DNA of 64,000 nucleotides from Fidelibacterota bacterium. GTDB taxonomy: Bacteria > Fidelibacterota > Fidelibacteria > Fidelibacterales > Fidelibacteraceae. Positions 1-11,909 of this stretch are shown in pieces; positions within the stretch are counted from its first letter, which is position 1; each line of letters starts with the position of its first letter. Location of the stretch: contig JAQUPD010000001.1 in the NCBI GenBank assembly GCA_028716785.1, positions 11,114 to 75,113 on the forward strand. The letters are read 5' to 3'. A model generated the notes under the pieces. That model searched no databases. It was not told the DNA's origin and worked only from the letters and a program-made list of their open reading frames with translations. Made by a program: the position numbers and the translations under genes.

Positions 1-185
1 ATACGGATGGTGCCAAATACCTGGGATGGATACCATTCACCGGTAAATTATGGTAACGCAATTATTATGAACATATTATCCGAAATCAAAATGAATTAAA
101 ACGCATTCGGGAATACATCATCAACAACCCGTTAAATTGGAAAACGGATGAAATGAAACAGGTCCCTGTGTCTATCCTGAAATAG
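1..185 (+). pseudogene. REP-associated tyrosine transposase (RAYT, Y1_Tnp) C-terminal fragment, copy 1
   Basis: Translation KLW*RNYYEHIIRNQNELKRIREYIINNPLNWKTDE matches the characteristic RAYT C-terminal motif; in-frame TAA at 54-56 where Gln is expected; 5' part lies outside the window. Confidence 0.8.
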
Positions 186-206
186 GGCAACCACGGGGGG
201 TTGCCC
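185..206. repeat. REP-like hairpin GGGCAACC-ACGGGG-GGTTGCCC
   Basis: Perfect 8-bp inverted repeat 185-192 / 199-206, starting at the last base of the RAYT stop codon. Confidence 0.75.
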
Positions 207-250
207 CTACGATGACATTGCCCGGTATTGTGCATCGTTACAAAACCATG

Positions 251-433
251 ACGACAAAACGATATACGGATGGTGCCAAATACCTGGGATGGATACCATT
301 CACCGGTAAATTATGGTAACGCAATTATTATGAACATATTATCCGAAATCAAAATGAATTAAAACGCATTCGGGAATACATCATCAACAATCCGTTAAAT
401 TGGATAACAGATGAAGATTATGCCGGTTTGTAA
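251..433 (+). pseudogene. RAYT C-terminal fragment, copy 2 (bases 264-415 duplicate 1-152)
   Basis: Near-identical to copy 1 at offset 263, same in-frame TAA (317-319); reads TTKRYTDGAKYLGWIPFTGKLW*RNYYEHIIRNQNELKRIREYIINNPLNWITDEDYAGL*. Confidence 0.8.
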
Positions 434-555
434 AATTCTCGCCATCACCAAAGACGAGGATTATCTGGAAAACCCGGCCAAGCATCCAACGATGGCAATA
501 CAACATCAGATTTCTGCACATTATTTCTTACATTTTCATGGTAAAATAGGGAGTT

Positions 556-2592
<2,037 letters not shown>

Positions 2593-2643
2593 TCATCATC
2601 TTATTTAAAAGTTAAACCTTTTTTATCCCTTATCTCAAGCTGT

Positions 2644-3567
2644 TTGGAATGTGAAAAAGCTTTTCTAAATTTTTATATGGATAAAGAGACACAACAAGCC
2701 ATGCTTTTGGCAGGATTGGCTCTTCTTATGTGGTCTACTGTTGCCACCGCATTTAAACTTACCCTTCAATTTTGTACCCCCTATCAACTCTTGTTTGTCT
2801 CAGTCATTACAGCTGCTCTCATTTTAACACCTACTGGCTTTATGACATCCCGAAATAAAAAAATTGAAAAAAAGGGCATCTACCAGGCGTTGGGGACAGG
2901 ACTTTTAATGCCTTTGTTATATTATACTGTTTTATTTATTGCCTATGATCGACTTCCCGCCCAATCGGCACAAATTATCAATTTTACTTGGCCTGTTTTT
3001 ATGGCCATAGCAGCCATGATTTTAAATCGGGAACCTGTAAATTTTTATCGAATTCTTTTTTTATTTGTAAGTCTGACAGGCGCTGTCGTGGTTATTACAC
3101 AAGGAACGTTTCGTTTGAGAGGAATTGATGATGGTTGGGGATCTTTTCTTGCATTTGGTTCTGCCCTTTTGTGGACGACTTTCTGGATGGTTCAATCCTC
3201 CAATCCTCTTCCCAGCGTTTTACGGATGGGACTTTTTTTTACAAGTGCTTCTTGTGTCATGATACTTTTGGCAGTGGGAGGATTCTCCCTTATCCCTACA
3301 TCTCCTAAGGCATGGCTTGGTGGCATTTATGTGGGACTCTTTGAAATGAGTCTTCCCTTTTTAGTGTGGCAAAAAGCACTCGAAAAAACCCATTCTGTAG
3401 CAATAATTTCCAACGTTATCTATCTCTCCCCCTTTCTTTCCCTTATCTATATTCATACAATCTTAGGAGAAACAATCCATCGTTCAAGTCTTGCTGGACT
3501 TCTCCTTATTAGCATAGGATTACTTTTTCAGATCAATCTGCGGAACAAAAAAGAAAAAAATAATTGA
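2644..3567 (+). CDS. EamA/DMT-family transporter
   Basis: ~10 hydrophobic segments, EamA-like pattern; true start may be 2677 (MDKETQQ). Confidence 0.8.
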   Translation: MECEKAFLNFYMDKETQQAMLLAGLALLMWSTVATAFKLTLQFCTPYQLLFVSVITAALILTPTGFMTSRNKKIEKKGIYQALGTGLLMPLLYYTVLFIAYDRLPAQSAQIINFTWPVFMAIAAMILNREPVNFYRILFLFVSLTGAVVVITQGTFRLRGIDDGWGSFLAFGSALLWTTFWMVQSSNPLPSVLRMGLFFTSASCVMILLAVGGFSLIPTSPKAWLGGIYVGLFEMSLPFLVWQKALEKTHSVAIISNVIYLSPFLSLIYIHTILGETIHRSSLAGLLLISIGLLFQINLRNKKEKNN

Positions 3568-3614
3568 GCTTGCCATTGGAAGAGACTTTTTTCAGATTAT
3601 CCCACGGAGGATAG

Positions 3615-3917
3615 ATGAACGATTATGATGAAAAAATAAGCCATTCGATTCATAAATTCAGTGACATTTTGGATATTTCAGAAGTGGTTTGGCATATTGC
3701 AAAAAAGAGCAAAATTCATGAAAGATTTACCTATGTATTCATTATTGACTCCATAGCTTCGGTCAGCAGCATTGAATTTGAGTTGGTACATGTTCAGGAT
3801 ACAAAGGATATGGTGGATACATTAATCCCAAAAACTGTTCACTCCTGCCATTCTGAAACATGGGGTAATGACAAGTGGTTTTCCTATCTGTGCACAACAT
3901 GGATAGGATTATGTTGA
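3615..3917 (+). CDS. hypothetical protein, possibly frameshifted at 3' end
   Basis: 100 aa ORF with upstream GGAGG-like RBS; open +2 frame continues to 4034. Confidence 0.45.
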   Translation: MNDYDEKISHSIHKFSDILDISEVVWHIAKKSKIHERFTYVFIIDSIASVSSIEFELVHVQDTKDMVDTLIPKTVHSCHSETWGNDKWFSYLCTTWIGLC

Positions 3918-4028
3918 AGTTTTTCTTTTACCATGGGGATCTCCCTTTGAGAACCTGGCAACAAATGATTGTCATTGATCATGATAATCATCCACGAAAT
4001 CGACGAATTTATATACAGGTAATAAGTA

Positions 4029-5138
4029 TTGAATAAGAATTTTTCCGATAAATCCGATAAAAATCAGGTGTTAGTAGGGATGAGCGGGGGTGTCGATAGT
4101 TCCATAGCCGCGTATCTTCTACAGAAAGCAGGATATGATGTAAAAGGGATTACCCTATCCCTGTCCGATTTATTAATTCCACTTTTTGGTAAGACAATTC
4201 ATCCAAAAGATCATGTAGAACAGGCACAACGTATTTGCAACTTTTTTAATATTCCCCATGAAACTCTTGTTAGGAGTGATACTTTTAATGAAAAAGTTAT
4301 TCAACCTTTTGTCCACGAATATTTTCAGGGACATACACCAAATCCGTGCGTAGAATGCAATCGGTATGTCAAATGGGATGAACTGTTAAAAAAAGCCGAT
4401 GATGAAGGCGTATTTTATATTGCAACGGGGCACTATGCTCGAATCCAAAAAAACAGTAAAACAGGCCGTTATGAACTTTTAAAAGGAAAAGATCGTACCA
4501 AAGATCAGTCCTATTATTTATGGCAGTTAACCCAGGATCAGCTTAAGCGGACTCTTTTTCCTTTAGGGAATTTTACAAAAGAACATATCAAAGAGTTGGC
4601 CAAGGAGCTTGGACTCGAAAATGCACAACGTGAAGAGAGTCAGGACATTTGTTTCATCCCCGGTAACAATTATCGGGATTTTTTACACCGTTATGAACCT
4701 GAACGCTATCAAGCTATAGGGAAAGGCTATTTTGTCACTCACGATGGCATCCGTGTTGGAGAGCATCCCGGATATTTTCATTTTACCATTGGTCAACGAC
4801 GAGGGCTTCATGTATCGTTAGGTTATCCAGTATATGTTGTAGGAATCCATCCTGAAAAAAATGAGGTGGTTGTGGGGACTAAAGACATGCTTAAGCAATT
4901 TACAGCACAGGTAACGCGTTTAAATTGGATATCCATTCCGCCGCCAGATTATCCTTTTGAGGCACATGTAAAAATTCGCTATCGTCATAAAGAGCTGAAA
5001 GCTATCTTAAATCCGTTGAGCCATGATAAAATAAGTATTAAATTTATTGATGAATCAGAAGCCGTAACACCTGGTCAGTCTGCTGTTTTTTATGCGGGCG
5101 AACGTGTTTTGGGTGGTGGCATAATTGAGGGAGCCTGA
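4029..5138 (+). CDS. mnmA: tRNA-specific 2-thiouridylase MnmA
   Basis: GMSGGVDSS PP-loop, NPCVECNRYVKW, DICFIP motifs; TTG start. Confidence 0.97.
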   Translation: MNKNFSDKSDKNQVLVGMSGGVDSSIAAYLLQKAGYDVKGITLSLSDLLIPLFGKTIHPKDHVEQAQRICNFFNIPHETLVRSDTFNEKVIQPFVHEYFQGHTPNPCVECNRYVKWDELLKKADDEGVFYIATGHYARIQKNSKTGRYELLKGKDRTKDQSYYLWQLTQDQLKRTLFPLGNFTKEHIKELAKELGLENAQREESQDICFIPGNNYRDFLHRYEPERYQAIGKGYFVTHDGIRVGEHPGYFHFTIGQRRGLHVSLGYPVYVVGIHPEKNEVVVGTKDMLKQFTAQVTRLNWISIPPPDYPFEAHVKIRYRHKELKAILNPLSHDKISIKFIDESEAVTPGQSAVFYAGERVLGGGIIEGA

Positions 5139-5964
5139 ACAAACGATGGAATATGGTACCGATGAGCGAAAAGACAAAGTAAGCGTCAGAACCCTTCAAA
5201 TGATGAAGAAGAAGGGGGAAAAAATTGCAGCTCTGACGGCGTATGACGCACTTTTTGCAGAATTTTTAGATGAATGGATGGATATTATTCTTGTGGGTGA
5301 TAGCTTGGGGATGGTTATAGCTGGATATGACACCACCATTCCTGTCACGATGAACCAAATGGTTTTACACACCCAATATGTCCGCCGAGGGACGCGTCAT
5401 GCCTTATTGGTTGCAGACATGCCTTTTTTATCCTATCAAGTTTCCCCTGAAGAAGCTGTTAAAAATGCAGGAAGACTTCTTAAGGAAGGGGGTGCTGAAG
5501 CTGTAAAGCTTGAAGGAGGAAAATATATTGTTGACGCTGTAAAACGGTGTGTGCAGGCAGGAATTCCTGTCATGGGTCATTTAGGACTTACACCCCAATC
5601 TATCCATGCTTTTGGGGGTTGGCAAACCCGCGCAAAAAAGGAGGCTGAAGCTCAACAGTTAAAAGAGGATGCCTTAATTCTCCAAGATGCTGGGATATTT
5701 TCCCTTGTTTTAGAAAAAATTCCAGCAACGCTGGCTGAAGAAGTGACCCAAAGCCTGAATATTCCGACAATTGGGATTGGGGCGGGGAATAAAACGGATG
5801 GACAAATTCTTGTGACGCAGGATATGTTGGGATTGTATGAAAAGATAAAACCTAAATTTGTCCGAAAATATACCGAATTATCTGGATTCATTCGAGAAGC
5901 GTTGAAACACTATCAAGAAGATGTAAAATCAGGTGCCTTCCCCTCTGAAGAGGAAAGTTTTTAA
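5125..5964 (+). CDS. panB: 3-methyl-2-oxobutanoate hydroxymethyltransferase
   Basis: MVGDSLGMV-like and GHLGLTPQS motifs; likely start ATG 5148. Confidence 0.97.
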   Translation: MREPEQTMEYGTDERKDKVSVRTLQMMKKKGEKIAALTAYDALFAEFLDEWMDIILVGDSLGMVIAGYDTTIPVTMNQMVLHTQYVRRGTRHALLVADMPFLSYQVSPEEAVKNAGRLLKEGGAEAVKLEGGKYIVDAVKRCVQAGIPVMGHLGLTPQSIHAFGGWQTRAKKEAEAQQLKEDALILQDAGIFSLVLEKIPATLAEEVTQSLNIPTIGIGAGNKTDGQILVTQDMLGLYEKIKPKFVRKYTELSGFIREALKHYQEDVKSGAFPSEEESF

Positions 5965-6803
5965 TGGAAATTATTCAGAATGTTGATTCCCTCAGAAACC
6001 GTGTGGAATTTTTACGGAAGGAAAGAAAATACATTGGACTTGTCCCTACTATGGGATACTTTCATGATGGACACCTTAACTTAATGCGACTTTCTGTGTC
6101 TGAATGTGATGTAACGGTGGTCTCCAACTATGTAAATCCCGCTCAGTTTGACAGAAGGGATGATTTGGAAAGTTATCCTATCAATTTTGAACGCGATAAA
6201 GCATTGGCAGAAGAGATAGGTGTGGATATCATGTTTTATCCACAAACGCTTTATCAATCAGACCATAAAACATGGGTTACTGTGGAAAAACTTACCGATG
6301 TTTTGTGCGGTAGAAGTCGACCTGGACACTTTAAAGGTGTTGCCACGGTTGTTTGCAAATTATTTAATATTGTGAACCCCCATGTAGCCTATTTTGGCCA
6401 GAAAGATGCTCAACAAGCTGCTGTCATTGAACAAATGATAAAGGATTTGAACTTTGATATACGGCTTGTATTATCTCCTATCATCCGGGAACACGATGGC
6501 TTAGCCATGAGTTCAAGAAATGTCCAGCTGACGCCTGAACACCGAAAAAAAGCACCCGTTTTTTATGAACAGCTTCAGCTTATTGACAAAAAATTATTAC
6601 CAGATTTATCAAACAAAGAAATGTTGATTGAGCAAGCAAAAAAAACATTGGAAAATATCCCCGGCGTAAGGGTTGACTACATAGAAGTTTTATCCTGGCC
6701 ACATTTGGAAATTCCCGATAAAACATCCCATCGCCTTCTTATCGCTGGGGCTGTTTTTTTTGGTAACGTAAGATTAATTGATAACATTATAAAAGAATTA
6801 TGA
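5964..6803 (+). CDS. panC: pantothenate synthetase
   Basis: PTMGYFHDGHL, FGQKDAQQ, MSSRN motifs. Confidence 0.97.
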   Translation: MEIIQNVDSLRNRVEFLRKERKYIGLVPTMGYFHDGHLNLMRLSVSECDVTVVSNYVNPAQFDRRDDLESYPINFERDKALAEEIGVDIMFYPQTLYQSDHKTWVTVEKLTDVLCGRSRPGHFKGVATVVCKLFNIVNPHVAYFGQKDAQQAAVIEQMIKDLNFDIRLVLSPIIREHDGLAMSSRNVQLTPEHRKKAPVFYEQLQLIDKKLLPDLSNKEMLIEQAKKTLENIPGVRVDYIEVLSWPHLEIPDKTSHRLLIAGAVFFGNVRLIDNIIKEL

Positions 6804-7153
6804 AAAGAACATTTTTAAAATCAAAAATTCATCGGGCTGTTATTACAGATGCAAATCTTAATTATAGTGGTAGCTTAGCTCTGGATGAAGAACTCATGAA
6901 AGCAGCTGATATTTTGGAATATGAATGGGTTCAAGTGGTAAACATCAACAATGGGCAACGTTTTGAAACCTACGTGATTAAAGGTGAAGCAGGAAAAAAG
7001 GGTGTATGTTTGAACGGTGCCGCTGCCCGATTGGGAGTTGTTGGCGATCGCATTATTATCATGTCTTATTGTCAACTCGATGAAGAGGAAATACCAGCAC
7101 ATCGCCCCAAAATTATTATTACCGATGACACGAACACAATCATAAAGGAGTAA
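6800..7153 (+). CDS. panD: aspartate 1-decarboxylase
   Basis: KSKIHRAVITDANLNYSGSLALDEELM with Gly-Ser self-cleavage site. Confidence 0.97.
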   Translation: MKRTFLKSKIHRAVITDANLNYSGSLALDEELMKAADILEYEWVQVVNINNGQRFETYVIKGEAGKKGVCLNGAAARLGVVGDRIIIMSYCQLDEEEIPAHRPKIIITDDTNTIIKE

Positions 7154-7155
7154 CT

Positions 7156-7896
7156 GTGGAGCATCCCCTCGCAGCGATTATCTTGGCAGCAGGAAAAGGG
7201 ACACGGATGAAATCTGATCTTCCCAAGGTTTTGCATAAGGTTCTTGGAAAAACAATGGTGTCTCGTGTGATAGATCAGGCAAAAGCTGTAGGAGTTCAAA
7301 AGATTGTTGTTGTTGTTGGATATAAAAAAGAAATGGTCATGGAAAGTCTTAAAGATGCAGATGTCACCTTTGCAATCCAGGAAGAACAATTGGGAACCGC
7401 CCATGCTGTTATGCAATGTGAACCTTTTTTTGAAACGTGGGACGGCGATATTCTTATTTTGTCTGGTGATGTACCACTTCTTACAACACATACATTACAA
7501 CAGCTAATAAAGCGACATATTGACAACAATGCGGATGCAACCATGTTAACAGCGATAGTGGAAAATCCCGAGGGGTATGGGCGAATCCTCCGTAATGACG
7601 ATAACACATTGAAAGATATCGTCGAAGAAAAGGATGCGACGCCTGAAATCCGCCAAATAAAAGAGATAAATTCAGGCATTTATGTCTTTAAAAAAGAACC
7701 ACTTTTTTCGTATCTTAAATATGTCGATAATAAGAATGCACAGGGTGAGTATTATCTCCCCGATGTATTGCCCATAATGGTCCGCAATAACAAAAAAATA
7801 TATCTTCAAGTTGCGGATCAATGGGAAGAAGTTCAAGGTATAAATACGATAGAAGAACTCAAACAAACTGAAGAAAAGCTAAAGAGGATGCTATGA
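7156..7896 (+). CDS. GlmU-type UDP-GlcNAc pyrophosphorylase domain only (nucleotidyltransferase)
   Basis: LAAGKGTRMKSDLPKVLH, QEEQLGTAHAV, GYGRI; 246 aa, no left-handed beta-helix acetyltransferase domain. Confidence 0.88.
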   Translation: MEHPLAAIILAAGKGTRMKSDLPKVLHKVLGKTMVSRVIDQAKAVGVQKIVVVVGYKKEMVMESLKDADVTFAIQEEQLGTAHAVMQCEPFFETWDGDILILSGDVPLLTTHTLQQLIKRHIDNNADATMLTAIVENPEGYGRILRNDDNTLKDIVEEKDATPEIRQIKEINSGIYVFKKEPLFSYLKYVDNKNAQGEYYLPDVLPIMVRNNKKIYLQVADQWEEVQGINTIEELKQTEEKLKRML

Positions 7897-8393
7897 AAAA
7901 AGGATGTTTTATTATCGCTTGCTTTGTTTTTTTAAGCTTTTCATCTCTTCAGGCTGACCCTTTAATTTTTGAAAAACCTCCTTTCCCAGATAATGATAAT
8001 GTGGGACTTCGTCTTAGAAATTCCCAAGAAACAGCAGCTTTTTTAAACTTAAAAAAACTGCAAATGAAACACTCATTTTCAATGTCTGTCGGCTCTTCTG
8101 GCATTGGTTCTGAATCTGTTATTTCTTATCACAATCAATTCATATATCCCGTGAATGCTCACCTTATGTTTTATGGTGATCTTATCCTTGCACAGCAAGC
8201 TTATGCTTCCAATCCTATCATGGAAAGATTAGGAAATAATTTTAATTCTATATACTACAATGCCAATATGGAATATATGTTTTCCGATAAAACAAAACTG
8301 GTTTTAGGAATTAGCAACATCCCAACGTACTTTTATTATCCATGGGGAATCAATCCTTATACCACAAGTAGGATATATAATCTATGGCCGTAA
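7893..8393 (+). CDS. hypothetical exported protein
   Basis: N-terminal signal peptide MKKGCFIIACFVFLSFSSLQA; overlaps neighbours by a few bp. Confidence 0.65.
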   Translation: MKKGCFIIACFVFLSFSSLQADPLIFEKPPFPDNDNVGLRLRNSQETAAFLNLKKLQMKHSFSMSVGSSGIGSESVISYHNQFIYPVNAHLMFYGDLILAQQAYASNPIMERLGNNFNSIYYNANMEYMFSDKTKLVLGISNIPTYFYYPWGINPYTTSRIYNLWP

Positions 8394-8914
8394 AATCGAC
8401 TTACCATAAAAAATCCTCAAAAGGGAAAAAAAAGAAGAACGAGTCCGCATCACCCTTATTAAATGGAATTATTGTGGGATTGATGGTCGTTATTATAATT
8501 TTTCTCTATTCGATAATCCAAAAGCAAACCCTTACTCCTGCAGAAACAGATCTTACCGCAACAAGTCTGGATAATATCCCCACAGCCGTTTTAAGCTATC
8601 AGGAAAAATTAAAAGAGACCATGAATGTCCGCGTAGAAATCCTTAATGGTTGTGGTGTCTCAGGACTTGCAGCTCGGACAAAAGTTCTGCTTACCCGAGA
8701 GGGGGTGGATGTTATTAGTACAGGGAACGCACCTCATCAAAATTACGAAAAAACGCTTATTTATATACATGGCGATAATTTCAACAAAGCAGAAAAAATA
8801 AAAAAATTGCTGGGAATTACAACAGATCCTCTTATTGATGGATATACCCCTGATATTCCTTGTGATCTAACGATTATCTTAGGGCATGATTATACGGAAT
8901 TAAGTATTTATTAA
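8384..8914 (+). CDS. LytR C-terminal domain membrane protein
   Basis: Single TM followed by VRVEILNGCGVSGLA...LIYIHGD, LytR_C-like. Confidence 0.8.
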   Translation: MAVKSTYHKKSSKGKKKKNESASPLLNGIIVGLMVVIIIFLYSIIQKQTLTPAETDLTATSLDNIPTAVLSYQEKLKETMNVRVEILNGCGVSGLAARTKVLLTREGVDVISTGNAPHQNYEKTLIYIHGDNFNKAEKIKKLLGITTDPLIDGYTPDIPCDLTIILGHDYTELSIY

Positions 8915-8928
8915 CCAAGGAAGAGATT

Positions 8929-9306
8929 TTGGCAGACATAAAAAAAACTAAGAAGAAAAAATATACATCTCATGAAATTGCTCACCTTATTAGTCAAGCA
9001 GCCGACTCAAAAAAAGCAGAAGATATAGTTATTCTTGATATGAAGAAAGTGGCAGACTTTACAGATTATTTTGTGATTTGTCATGGTACAAGTAATATGC
9101 AGGTAAAAGCGATTTGTGATGCAATAGAAGAGACTCTTTTAAAATATGACATTAAATATTGGCACCGGGAAGGGTATGAAAATCAACAGTGGATTCTCCT
9201 GGATTATATTGATGTTGTATGCCATATCTTTAACCAGTCCAAAAGAAGTTATTACAATTTAGAAAAACTTTGGGCTGATGCAGACATTGAAAAAATAGAA
9301 AGTTGA
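8929..9306 (+). CDS. rsfS: ribosome silencing factor RsfS
   Basis: DIVILDM..FTDYFVICHGTS..QVKAI..W.LLDYIDVVCHIF; TTG start. Confidence 0.95.
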   Translation: MADIKKTKKKKYTSHEIAHLISQAADSKKAEDIVILDMKKVADFTDYFVICHGTSNMQVKAICDAIEETLLKYDIKYWHREGYENQQWILLDYIDVVCHIFNQSKRSYYNLEKLWADADIEKIES

Positions 9307-9309
9307 TCC

Positions 9310-10938
9310 ATGATAGCCTATATTCAGTCGCTCCTATCCGAAATTCTTCGGGATATGTCTCTTGAACTTTCTGATTTTACGGTTGAGCATCCCTCAAACC
9401 CAGAATTTGGCGATGTTAGTACCAATATTGCTTTAAAACTAGCCCATGTTTTAAAAAAGAATCCTCTTCTTATTGCAGAGGATCTTAGGAAAGAAATTGA
9501 AGCACGACAAGAATCTATCATAAAAAAAATAGAGTGTGTTCCTCCTGGATTTATAAATTTTTTTGTTGCAGATGAATTCTATCAGTCGATGGTAGAAAGG
9601 CTCATAAATGAAGGCAGCAATTTCATGAAACCGACTCGTGAAGGAAAGAAGGTTCAAATAGAATTTGTAAGTGCTAATCCAACGGGACCTCTAACCATCG
9701 GACACGGTCGGCAAGCGGTATTGGGAGACACTATTGCTCGGATTTTTGAGTGGTATGGGAACGACGTGACACGGGAGTACTATTTCAACAATGCTGGTCG
9801 ACAAATGCAGCGACTTGGAGAATCTGTTTATGCCCGTTGTAAACAATTGCTTGGAGAGGAATATCCTATCCCCGAGGGAGGATATGAGGGTGAATACATT
9901 AAAGAGATTGCCCAAGAATATTTAAAAGAAAAAAAGAATGTCCTTCCTAAGAATCCCCTGGATGAAGACATTATAAATTTCGCTGCAGATCGAATTTTTA
10001 GCATGATTCGTGAGACCTTAAAGCGTTTGGGGGTTATTCATGATGTTTTTACCAATGAAAGGGATTTGTATACTGAGGGAAAAATTGATGAAGTGCTTTC
10101 AATCCTCAGGAAAAAAGGATACCTCTACGATAAGGATGGAGCCATTTGGTTTAAAGCTACTCTTTTTGGTGCTGAAAAAGATCGTGTTTTTGTAAAACGG
10201 TCAGGAGAACCCACATATAGGCTTCCTGATATTGCTTATCATCGTGAGAAACTTCTTCGGGGATTTGATGTGATCATTGATATTTTTGGCGCCGATCACC
10301 ATGCAACTTATCCAGATGTAAAAGCTGGATTGGAAGCCATGGGCTACGATACATCAAAAATTATCGTCCTTTTGCACCAATTTGTGACCCTTACCCGCGA
10401 CGGAAAATTGGTAAAAATGTCCACCCGAAAAGCCAATTTTGTTACGTTAGACGAATTAATCGATTTAGTAGGTCCTGATGTTGTTCGATATTTTTATCTC
10501 ATACGAAGTATGGATGCTCACTTAAATTTTGACTTAGAATTGGCACAAAAAGAGAGTGATGAAAATCCAGTTTTTTATCTCCAATATGCCCATGCACGCA
10601 TGAGCAATATTCTTAAACACAGTCAGCAAAAAGGTATTGATTATTATCTTGATGGTGATATTCACCTTTTATCAGAGCCTGAAACGCTGGATGTTTTAAA
10701 AGTTGCTGCTGAATTTGGAGAAGTGATGGAGGTTTGCAGGAGGACCCTCGAGCCCATGCATTTAACGACGTATTTACAAAAATTAGCTACCACCTTTCAT
10801 AAATTTTATGCTACGCACCGGGTTGTTACAGACGATCTTCTCCTTTCTAAAGCACGATTAAAAATGGTTTATGCCATAAAAACTCTTTTGGCAGAAGCCC
10901 TGGGAATTTTGGGAGTTACAGCCCCTGATGTAATGTAA
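9310..10938 (+). CDS. argS: arginyl-tRNA synthetase
   Basis: EFVSANPTGPLTIGHGR, KMSTRKANF motifs. Confidence 0.98.
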   Translation: MIAYIQSLLSEILRDMSLELSDFTVEHPSNPEFGDVSTNIALKLAHVLKKNPLLIAEDLRKEIEARQESIIKKIECVPPGFINFFVADEFYQSMVERLINEGSNFMKPTREGKKVQIEFVSANPTGPLTIGHGRQAVLGDTIARIFEWYGNDVTREYYFNNAGRQMQRLGESVYARCKQLLGEEYPIPEGGYEGEYIKEIAQEYLKEKKNVLPKNPLDEDIINFAADRIFSMIRETLKRLGVIHDVFTNERDLYTEGKIDEVLSILRKKGYLYDKDGAIWFKATLFGAEKDRVFVKRSGEPTYRLPDIAYHREKLLRGFDVIIDIFGADHHATYPDVKAGLEAMGYDTSKIIVLLHQFVTLTRDGKLVKMSTRKANFVTLDELIDLVGPDVVRYFYLIRSMDAHLNFDLELAQKESDENPVFYLQYAHARMSNILKHSQQKGIDYYLDGDIHLLSEPETLDVLKVAAEFGEVMEVCRRTLEPMHLTTYLQKLATTFHKFYATHRVVTDDLLLSKARLKMVYAIKTLLAEALGILGVTAPDVM

Positions 10939-11829
10939 TCAAGGCATGGTTTTGATAGCTTCGACCGCTAAATTCACGTGATCCGTTGAAAGAATATCTG
11001 CACCCCGTTTGATTAAATCTTGATATACACTTGATCCCTGTCTTAATGCTTGATTATCTAAATTGTGCATCGTTCCTAAAATGCAGTATCGTTTCATATC
11101 GTGGAGCATGTTATAAACGATTGGATCCGGTTCTGAAACGCCGACAAACACTTTAAGATTTTCTTTAGGAATTTCATAGGTTTGTAATTGTTTAATAGAT
11201 TCAATGGATCCTGCCGTGACGGAAAGCATGAGTTCAGGTTCTAGGTGATAATACTGCATCATGCGTTCAAAATTATAAACGATAACAACTGAAAAAGGGA
11301 GAGCATTTGCTTCTTGTAGTTCAGCAACAATCAGTGAGGGTTCTATGGGTTCTTTGATATCGAGGTGGAGTATTGCTTTATCTCGAGCCCATTCTAAAAC
11401 TTCTTGAAGCGTTGGAATTTTATCGCCTGTAGGATTTTTCTTTTCATCCACCAATTCCAGGCTTTTTAGCGTTGCCAGAGGATAGTCCGAGACGTTTCCT
11501 TTTCCCGTCGTTGTTCTATCAAGGGTTTTGTCATGCATCAACACAGGGAATCCATCATGAGTAAGTCGCACATCACATTCAATAATAGCTGCACCGGCAT
11601 CAATGGCTCTTTGAAAGGTCCGAATAGCATTTTCAGCATAACCGGGAACAGGTCCACCCCGATGGGCACTCACCAAAGGAATACGATCTGGCTTCCAAGT
11701 AAAATATTCACGCAATTCTTTAGCACTTTTAAAACCAACAGGTTGCTCTACGTCCGAGGATTTACCACATCCTTGCAAAAAGAAAAAACAACCCACCAAA
11801 AGAGTAATAAAAATTTTCCCGTGCTTCAT
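10939..11829 (-). CDS. glycerophosphodiester phosphodiesterase family lipoprotein
   Basis: Lipobox LQGC; SAHRGG...ENAIRTFQRAIDAGA..IECDVRLTHDG..VLMHD. Confidence 0.93.
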   Translation of the reverse strand: MKHGKIFITLLVGCFFFLQGCGKSSDVEQPVGFKSAKELREYFTWKPDRIPLVSAHRGGPVPGYAENAIRTFQRAIDAGAAIIECDVRLTHDGFPVLMHDKTLDRTTTGKGNVSDYPLATLKSLELVDEKKNPTGDKIPTLQEVLEWARDKAILHLDIKEPIEPSLIVAELQEANALPFSVVIVYNFERMMQYYHLEPELMLSVTAGSIESIKQLQTYEIPKENLKVFVGVSEPDPIVYNMLHDMKRYCILGTMHNLDNQALRQGSSVYQDLIKRGADILSTDHVNLAVEAIKTMP

Positions 11830-11909
11830 AAGGACACCTTTATGTTATCTTTTACTAAAAATAGGAAGATAATTTTTGTCTCCTGATTTCTTTACACATA
11901 ATTTTCATC

